The notes under the pieces were generated by a model that saw only the letters and a program-made list of their open reading frames with translations, was not told the DNA's origin and did no database searches. Below, piece after piece: positions 52,558 through 58,023 of a DNA stretch of 58,023 nucleotides. Both the position numbers and the translations under genes were made by a program. The stretch is from an uncultured Alistipes sp. (GTDB taxonomy: Bacteria > Bacteroidota > Bacteroidia > Bacteroidales > Rikenellaceae). The DNA is taken from the NCBI GenBank assembly GCA_949283205.1, contig CASDSD010000004.1, forward strand, positions 1 through 58,023, read 5' to 3'. Position 1 is the first letter of the stretch. The number at the start of each line of letters is the position of its first letter.

Positions 52558-53193
52558 TCACAGGCTCTGCGGCCCGGCGGCCTCCGCCCCGTCGTAGAGG
52601 GATATGTATTCATAGGTGTTGCCCACGGCCCCGAGGTAGCGGCCGAACATCTCCTGCGAGATGACCACCGTGGCGGTGTTGTCGTTGGGGTGGAAGCTCA
52701 GAGAGGGATAGTCCAGCAGCGTGCGGTCCAAAAAGAGGTGGACATGGTTTTCGGTATCGTTTATCAGCCCGAATGGCGACACCGACCCGGGCCGCAGCCC
52801 CAGGTAGCGCTCCATGCGCTGCTCCGAGGCGAACGACAGCTTGCCCTGGCGCAGGCGATGCTCGAGGTCGTGTATGGCGAGCGACCGCTCGCAGTCGAAG
52901 ACCACGAGGTAGTGGCGGTTGCCCTTGTGGTTGCGGAAAAAGAGGTTCTTGCAGTGCTTCGAGCCGTCGCGGTGCCAGTATTGCCGCGCGATCTCGATCG
53001 TCAGCGCCTCGGGATGTTCGTAGAGTTCATACCGTATATCGTGCGCGTGCAGGAATTCCTCCACCCGCGCACGTCGCGCCGCCCGTTCGGCCCGATCATC
53101 CGGCACGTTCAGGCTGTCCAGACCGTTCAGACTGTTAGACCCGTTCAGCCCGTCCCCGTCGTTCCGCTCCTCCGGTAGGTTCATCGTCTCCAT
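52558..53193 (-). CDS. YbaK/ProX-type prolyl-tRNA editing protein
   Basis: The 211-residue protein carries the YbaK/ProX fold from about residue 45: RYELYEHPEALTIEIARQYW, GSKHCKNLFFRN and SVSPFGLINDTENHVHLFLD. It probably hydrolyses mischarged tRNA(Pro), such as Ala-tRNA(Pro). The N-terminal 40 residues are unusual: a stretch of Asn, Leu, Ser, Gly and Asp (GSNSLNGLDSLN). It is coded by a short repeat (CCGTTCAG/CTGTCC-type). Family members are usually about 165 residues long, so this is an extension. The alternative starts MNLPEE (53184) or a later one would shorten it. It follows KdsC-like with a 28-base gap. Confidence 0.85.
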   Translation of the reverse strand: METMNLPEERNDGDGLNGSNSLNGLDSLNVPDDRAERAARRARVEEFLHAHDIRYELYEHPEALTIEIARQYWHRDGSKHCKNLFFRNHKGNRHYLVVFDCERSLAIHDLEHRLRQGKLSFASEQRMERYLGLRPGSVSPFGLINDTENHVHLFLDRTLLDYPSLSFHPNDNTATVVISQEMFGRYLGAVGNTYEYISLYDGAEAAGPQSL

Positions 53194-53221
53194 ATCCGTA
53201 ATCCTTTTCCGACCATCCCGC

Positions 53222-53761
53222 CTACCGCGACGCCACGCCCATGACGCCCATCGTGTCGCAGCACCACTCGCCCTGCGCCCGCAGCGTCTGCTCGACGATG
53301 TCGCGCACGGCACCGCGGCCCCCCGCGAACTCCGAGACATAACGCGACGCCTCCACGACCTCGCTGCAGGCGTCGCTCGGGCAGACCGGAATGCCCACCA
53401 TCGACATGCACTCCAGATCGGGGATGTCGTCCCCCATGTATATCGTGTCGGCGAGGTCCACACCGTAGTCCGCCGCGAACTCCTCCAGCGCCTTGCGCTT
53501 GTCCATGCAGTTGAGGTACATGCGCGTCACGCCGAGGCGTTCCATGCGGCTGCGCAGCAGGTCGCCGTGCCCGCCCGAGATGATGCACACGCGGTATCCG
53601 CGGCGCACGGCATAGGCCACGGCATAGCCGTCCTTGGCGTTGTACTTGCGGATGAAATCCCGGCCGCCGTCGATAGGCATGATGCCGCCGTCGGTCAGCA
53701 CGCCGTCCACGTCGAAGACGAAGGCGCGCGTGCGAGCTATATCTTCCTTGAAGTTTCCCAT
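53222..53761 (-). CDS. KdsC-like HAD phosphatase
   Basis: The 179-residue protein has the HAD motifs FVFDVDGVLTDGG, IISGGHGDLLRSR and YMGDDIPDLECMSMVG, and the compact capless build of 3-deoxy-D-manno-octulosonate 8-phosphate phosphatase. That enzyme makes Kdo for lipopolysaccharide, in line with lpxB in this window. It overlaps the DUF2520 gene by 25 bases, so they are co-transcribed. Confidence 0.85.
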   Translation of the reverse strand: MGNFKEDIARTRAFVFDVDGVLTDGGIMPIDGGRDFIRKYNAKDGYAVAYAVRRGYRVCIISGGHGDLLRSRMERLGVTRMYLNCMDKRKALEEFAADYGVDLADTIYMGDDIPDLECMSMVGIPVCPSDACSEVVEASRYVSEFAGGRGAVRDIVEQTLRAQGEWCCDTMGVMGVASR

Positions 53762-54531
53762 ATGTATTCGGTTAAAAGTCGGTAAATATCCCTCTGCAGC
53801 GGCTCCCCCGCCAGCATCGCCTCATGCCGCTCGGCAACGGCCCTGTCGCCCCGCACCGCAGGCCCCGTCTGTCCCCGGCGGGGATGCTCCATGGCCATCG
53901 CCTTGAGCGCCGTCTCCCCGATGAGCGGGTGCAGCACCTCCGCAGGAAGGCCCTCGCGCACGGCCAGCTCGTCCGCCGCCATAGAGTAGAGGGCATTGAC
54001 GAAGTTGCAGGCCAGCACCCCCGCCAGGTGTATCGTGCGCCGCCGCTGCGACGAGGCGCGGTAGACCGCACGGCTCAGGCACGCGGCAAAGGCCTCGAGC
54101 CGCCGCGTCGTCGCCTCGTCCGACCCCTCCACGAAGAGCGGCACCTCCGTAAAGTCGATACGGCGCCCCGCCGTGAAGGTCTGGAACGGGTATATCACGC
54201 CGCGTGCGGCGAAGCCATCCTCCGCCAGGGCATCCACCGCCACGCTCCCCGCCGTATGCGCCACGACGGCGGCACCCCGCCGCGGCAGCTGCCGCGACAC
54301 CTCCCCCACGGAGCGGTCGCTCACCGCTATAAGGTAGAGGTCGGCCTCGGGAGCCTCCGCCACGGGGCCGTGCCATACGTCTCCCGCCATGGCCGCGATC
54401 GCGGCGGCGCGTGCCGCGTTGCGCGCGGCGATGCCGCGCAGCTCCACCCCCTCTGCGGCGGCCGCGGCCACCGCCAACGCCTCGGCAACGTTACCGCTGC
54501 CCACGATCACCAGACTCGCTATCCGTTCCAT
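53737..54531 (-). CDS. Rossmann-fold protein with DUF2520 domain
   Basis: The 264-residue protein starts with a nucleotide-binding fold (LVIVGSGNVAEALAVAA) and has a helical DUF2520 domain (VYPF-like VIYPFQTFTAGRRIDF, RRTIHLAGVLACNFVNALY). The layout is like ketopantoate or pyrroline-carboxylate reductases, but the reaction is unknown. The start MERIAS (54531) lies inside the YihY gene, an overlap of 41 bases. The protein needs this start to keep the beta strand before GSGN. Confidence 0.87.
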   Translation of the reverse strand: MERIASLVIVGSGNVAEALAVAAAAAEGVELRGIAARNAARAAAIAAMAGDVWHGPVAEAPEADLYLIAVSDRSVGEVSRQLPRRGAAVVAHTAGSVAVDALAEDGFAARGVIYPFQTFTAGRRIDFTEVPLFVEGSDEATTRRLEAFAACLSRAVYRASSQRRRTIHLAGVLACNFVNALYSMAADELAVREGLPAEVLHPLIGETALKAMAMEHPRRGQTGPAVRGDRAVAERHEAMLAGEPLQRDIYRLLTEYIWETSRKI

Positions 54532-55843
54532 CGTCCATAAGTTCAAGTATCGTTACATTGTACTGGCTCGCGCGCGTCACCCCCTTGAGCCGCTCCACCG
54601 CCTCGCCGCAGCGCCGCAGGAAACGGTTCGCACGCATGTCGATCGTATCGCGGCCGAAGCCGTGCGACTCCACCGCCTCGAGGATGTCGTAGACACGCAG
54701 CTGCGAGATGTCGCGCGCAGGGGCATACTCCATGTCGTACTCCGTCCCCTCGGTGCGGATCTCGTTGAGCATGCGCGCCCGCACCAGCGAGAAGATTATG
54801 TTGTTCATGATGCGCGTCGGCACGTCGAGGCGGTCGCGTATCTCCGAGAAGGGCACGGCGCCGCGGCCGTCGCGGAAGGCGCGCACCACAAGCACCATCA
54901 CCCCCACCATCAGCTTGCGGCGGCAGTCGTAGCTCACCAGCAGCGACTCGCGCTCCTCGTCGAAGCGGGCGACGTTCTGGTAGGCGAACGACAGCTCCCC
55001 GCCCAGCAGCAGGATCTCCCACGAGATCTGCATCCACAGCAGGAAGAGCGGCAGCGCCGCGAAGCTGCCGTAGATGGCGTTGTAGGAGGTCATCCACCGC
55101 TGCAGGTAGACATACCCCCACTGGAAGAGCAGGAAGGCCGTGCCGGCGACGATGCCCGCCGTAAGGGCCGCCGTGAAGCGCACCTTCGTCGCGGGAAGAA
55201 CGATGTAGATGAAGGTGAACATCACCCACACCACCACCATCGACCCCGCGCGCGAGAGGATCTCGAGGCCGGGCGTGCCGGCCACGCCCAGGATCTCGGA
55301 GGCATAGTTGCCGAACGACGAGGCTATAACCCACAGTATGGGGGCTATGACCACCACGGCGATGTAGTCGCTGTACTTGCGGGCGGCGCTGCGCGTGCTG
55401 CGCACCTCCCATATGTTGTTGAAGGCGTCCTCGATCGAGCCGAAGACCTTGATCACGGCCCAGAACAACGTCAGCACGCCCACCAGAGCCACCCAGCCGC
55501 CCTGCGTGCGGGCGAGGGCCTTCTGCGCGAACTCCACCACGTAGTCTATCACCTCGGGGCTCTGCGGCAGCACCGCATAGAGGTTCTGCTCCAGCCCCTC
55601 CGCCAGGCCGAAGCCCTTCACCACGGCGAAGACCAGCGCCACAACCGGCACCAGCGACATGAGCGTGTAGAAGGTGAGCGCCGCGCTGCGCACCATGGTG
55701 CCGTGCGACGAGAGACCCTGAACCGTATAGAAGAGGAGTTTGTATTGCCGCACGGCCCACCGCGCCACGGGATTGCGGTAGCTGCCGGGATTCTTGCGGA
55801 AGATGGTGTCGGTGAAGAAGGTTATTATGTTGCTCAGTCTCAT
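54491..55843 (-). CDS. YihY/BrkB-family membrane protein
   Basis: The 450-residue product has six membrane segments in the first 300 residues, with SAALTFYTLMSLVPVVALVF, the YihY signature, and GSIEDAFNNIWEV. The C-terminal 130 residues look like a winged helix domain (VPFSEIRDRLDVPTRIMNNI), an extension found in Bacteroidales. The function of the family is unsettled. The gene heads a minus-strand run with DUF2520, the KdsC-like gene and the ProX-type gene. Confidence 0.9.
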   Translation of the reverse strand: MRLSNIITFFTDTIFRKNPGSYRNPVARWAVRQYKLLFYTVQGLSSHGTMVRSAALTFYTLMSLVPVVALVFAVVKGFGLAEGLEQNLYAVLPQSPEVIDYVVEFAQKALARTQGGWVALVGVLTLFWAVIKVFGSIEDAFNNIWEVRSTRSAARKYSDYIAVVVIAPILWVIASSFGNYASEILGVAGTPGLEILSRAGSMVVVWVMFTFIYIVLPATKVRFTAALTAGIVAGTAFLLFQWGYVYLQRWMTSYNAIYGSFAALPLFLLWMQISWEILLLGGELSFAYQNVARFDEERESLLVSYDCRRKLMVGVMVLVVRAFRDGRGAVPFSEIRDRLDVPTRIMNNIIFSLVRARMLNEIRTEGTEYDMEYAPARDISQLRVYDILEAVESHGFGRDTIDMRANRFLRRCGEAVERLKGVTRASQYNVTILELMDDGTDSESGDRGQR

Positions 55844-55953
55844 CGCGGGCCCAATTTTCTGCGAAGATAGCGAAAATTAATCGAAAAAACGGCACGCCGC
55901 AGGCAACCACGCCCCGGCATGCCGTATTCGAGACCGATGTCGCGGCTGCGCCC

Positions 55954-56322
55954 CTACTTCATGAAGACGAAATAGACCGCCAGCACCAGACAGGCGAAGG
56001 CCGCCAGATGGTTCCAGTGCAGGGCCTCCCCCCGGAACACCACAACCGAGAAGATCGAGAAGATCACCAGCGTGATCACCTCCTGTATGACCTTGAGCTG
56101 CATGAGCGAGAAGGGGCCGCCGTTGCCGCTGAAACCGATGCGGTTGGCCGGGATCTGGCACGAATACTCCGCCAGGGCGATGCCCCACGAGAAGAGGATC
56201 ACCGCGAAGAGCGGCCATGACGAGATGACCTTCATCTGTTGCAGTTTGAGATGCCCGTACCATGCGAACGTCATGAAGATGTTCGAGACGACGAGCAGCA
56301 GAATTGTGTAAACAGCTTTCAT
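55954..56322 (-). CDS. DUF486 (DMT-like) small membrane protein
   Basis: The 122-residue protein has four membrane segments and the DUF486 signature FMTFAWYGHLKL. It also has LFSWGIALAEYSCQIPANRI and QEVITLVIFSIFSVVVFRGE. It is a member of the small DMT-like group with unknown substrate. It is preceded by a -7-like TATATTTG (56381-56374). Confidence 0.92.
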   Translation of the reverse strand: MKAVYTILLLVVSNIFMTFAWYGHLKLQQMKVISSWPLFAVILFSWGIALAEYSCQIPANRIGFSGNGGPFSLMQLKVIQEVITLVIFSIFSVVVFRGEALHWNHLAAFACLVLAVYFVFMK

Positions 56323-56373
56323 TTCGGGATTTGTTGTGTGCGTCGCATCCGCTGCGGACACGTTTTCGGGGCG

Positions 56374-56381
56374 CAAATATA
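56374..56381 (-). promoter_or_regulatory. -7 element before the DUF486 gene
   Basis: On the minus strand TATATTTG, 52 bases before the ATG at 56322. No TTG is seen at the usual distance. Confidence 0.5.
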
Positions 56382-56423
56382 GTGTTTTTTCGCACTTGTT
56401 GCACAGGCTGCGCGGCCGCAGCG

Positions 56424-57983
56424 TCAAAAATCGCGCCTGCGGCGGCTGCGGCGGCTCCAGAGCCACAACGTGAAGAGCGCCATGGCGATATATGCCGCCG
56501 CGACGACCACTCCGTCCGCCGTGGCGTCGAAGGCCAGGGAGCCGCTGCGGGAGCATGCCTCCACAAGCCGCCCGAGCAGGCCGGCGGCAGTCCCCGTGAC
56601 CCATGCGGCGAGGGGCTGCAGAAACGGCAGCGGCAGCAGCGTCCACAGGAAGGCGGCACCTACCGAGATGCCGCTCAACAGCACGGCCGCAGGCCCCGCC
56701 ACGACACTCCACAGCGACACCGTCCCGAAGAGGTACGACGACAGGGGCATGGTCGCCACGTTCGCCGCGGCGCCCATCAACACGCCGCCCCAGACCCAGC
56801 AGACGCACCGCCGTGACCACACCTTGAGATAGTGTACGGCATTTTCCCGAAAGCCCCTCGGGATCTCGAAACAGGACGGAACGGGACGGTATGTCGTGCG
56901 GCGGTAGAGCGGCACGCCCCACTCGATGATGGCCGCCACGGAGAGGAACGACAGGCGGAACCCAACGTCGTAAAAGGTCGGGGCATCGAACAGCAGCATG
57001 AGGCACGCCGTCAGGCAGAGCGAGTTGAGGGAATCGAACCGCACCGTGACGGCCATCGCCGTCTGGAACACGGAGAACATCGCCGCCGCGCGCACCACGC
57101 TCGGCGGGAGCCCCGTGACGGCGGCATAGAGCCATATCGCGGCCACCGCAAGCAGGCACCGCCACGAATATCCGTAGCGCAGCACCGGCACCCAGAAGAG
57201 CAGCAGATTCACCACCACGAAGACGAAGCCCACGTGCAGGCCCGATACGGCCAGCAGGTGCGACACCCCGCCCAGGGCGTACTGCCGCCGCATCGCGGGC
57301 GTGATATCGCTCCTGTCGCCCACGGTCATCGCCCGCACCACCACATCGGCCTGCGCCGGGAGCCCCAGCCGGCGGATACGCTCCACGGCGCCGTCGCGCA
57401 GCCGCCGCACCCACGGCAGCGGCATGTCACGCCGTTCGGTCACCTGCGACGCGTAGAGACGTATCTGGCCCGCAAAGCCGCGGCGCGACATGTAACGGCC
57501 GAAACCCTCCCCCGCAAATGGACTCACGCGGCACAACGCCTCCAGCCGCTCCCCTTCGCGCAGGGCGACCTCCTCCGCCGCGACGATACGCACGGCGGCA
57601 CCGCACAGCTCGACGCGCCCTGCGCGCTCGAACGAGATGACACGGCCCTCGGCCACCGTCTGCCCGTCGCGGCGCGAGACCACGTTGTCGGCGGAGATCT
57701 CCATCAGCAGCTCACACCCCGTCGGCAGCGGGCGCTGCGGCCGCACCTCCACGGCACACCACCCGGCAAGGAGCATCGCCGCCGCCATGCAGAGGCTTCC
57801 GGCGGCACCGCGCCGCAGCAGCAGCCCCGTCGCCAGCGACACCACAAGGCCGGCCGCCACACCCCACAGGGGCAGCGACCAGCGACCCGCCAGAAGTATG
57901 CCGCAGGCCAAAGGCACCAGAGCCTTCACCATCGGGGCGCGGTCCAGCCGCCGCCCTATGTTCGCAATACCCTCACGCCACAT
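56424..57983 (-). CDS. ComEC/Rec2-like membrane protein
   Basis: The 519-residue protein has an N-terminal DUF4131-type region and a competence domain with LLAVSGLHVGFVFVVVNLLL. About ten membrane segments are present. ComEC forms the inner-membrane DNA channel in natural transformation. The C-terminal metallo-beta-lactamase domain of full-length ComEC (700-800 residues) is missing, as is common in Bacteroidales members. The start is 40 bases from the window edge, so a longer start outside is possible but not needed. Confidence 0.9.
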   Translation of the reverse strand: MWREGIANIGRRLDRAPMVKALVPLACGILLAGRWSLPLWGVAAGLVVSLATGLLLRRGAAGSLCMAAAMLLAGWCAVEVRPQRPLPTGCELLMEISADNVVSRRDGQTVAEGRVISFERAGRVELCGAAVRIVAAEEVALREGERLEALCRVSPFAGEGFGRYMSRRGFAGQIRLYASQVTERRDMPLPWVRRLRDGAVERIRRLGLPAQADVVVRAMTVGDRSDITPAMRRQYALGGVSHLLAVSGLHVGFVFVVVNLLLFWVPVLRYGYSWRCLLAVAAIWLYAAVTGLPPSVVRAAAMFSVFQTAMAVTVRFDSLNSLCLTACLMLLFDAPTFYDVGFRLSFLSVAAIIEWGVPLYRRTTYRPVPSCFEIPRGFRENAVHYLKVWSRRCVCWVWGGVLMGAAANVATMPLSSYLFGTVSLWSVVAGPAAVLLSGISVGAAFLWTLLPLPFLQPLAAWVTGTAAGLLGRLVEACSRSGSLAFDATADGVVVAAAYIAMALFTLWLWSRRSRRRRDF

Positions 57984-58023
57984 GGTCCGCCGCGCCGTGC
58001 CGGCGCCCTCCGTACGCGGAAGG

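Overview
This is a chromosomal window of about 58 kb from a G+C-rich member of the Bacteroidota. An Alistipes-like (Rikenellaceae) gut bacterium is the most likely source. The evidence is a set of Bacteroidota-type promoters (TTG, 19-21 bases, TAnnTTTG), Bacteroidales families (DUF4924, DUF4488-like, DUF5672, DUF1080), menaquinone and lipid A synthesis genes, and many secreted carbohydrate enzymes. The genus is an inference. G+C is high almost everywhere by eye. The exceptions are one Mrr-type restriction gene (34834-35808) and a small AT-rich spot near 25200-25300. Because of the high G+C, long antisense open frames are common; they are treated as shadows.

Layout. 48-9681 runs on the minus strand: a HdeD-like membrane protein; three secreted carbohydrate enzymes (DUF1080-PHP fusion, clan-A-like glycosidase, GH116); a SPOR protein; a lipoprotein; menG; and a LolC/E-type permease. 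After a repeat-rich divergent gap, 10126-21151 runs on the plus strand: zinc metallopeptidase, SGNH hydrolase, MBOAT acyltransferase, a secreted unknown, queD, polA and a GH51 arabinofuranosidase. tRNA-Leu(UAG) follows on the minus strand. Then on the plus strand come an FAD enzyme, two sugar-transfer-type proteins, a probable structured small RNA (about 25300-25455) and a GH78-like lipoprotein. 28487-33265 (minus) holds a DUF1080 protein, an outer-membrane barrel remnant and a tricorn-like protease.

33510-36411 (plus) is murA, a low-G+C mrr-like gene, and tdk, tightly packed. 36501-42763 (minus) holds an exported sugar isomerase-like TIM barrel, rpmH, DUF4924, a DUF4488-like protein, a nuclease, dtd, an RluA-type pseudouridine synthase and cdd. 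42974-52476 (plus) holds an unknown lipoprotein, an EamA transporter, rlmD, a SIMPL protein, an MBL hydrolase, an FkbM methyltransferase, trmD, lpxB, a FAH-family enzyme and maf. 52558-57983 (minus) holds a ProX-type editing protein, a KdsC-like phosphatase, a DUF2520 protein, a YihY protein, a DUF486 protein and a ComEC-like protein.

How the genes fit together. Most are core housekeeping: replication (polA), tRNA and rRNA maturation (trmD, rlmD, dtd, ProX, RluA), nucleotide salvage and cleanup (tdk, cdd, maf), and envelope synthesis (murA, lpxB, KdsC-like, LolC/E-type). Between them are scattered glycan-degrading enzymes without SusC/SusD partners. Several (two DUF1080 proteins and a secreted TIM-barrel isomerase) suggest 3-keto-glycoside chemistry. 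The most notable items are MurA with Asp in place of the catalytic Cys, the solitary mrr-like gene between murA and tdk, the candidate small RNA, the DUF1080-PHP fusion, the barrel remnant that keeps its promoter, and many intergenic minisatellites.
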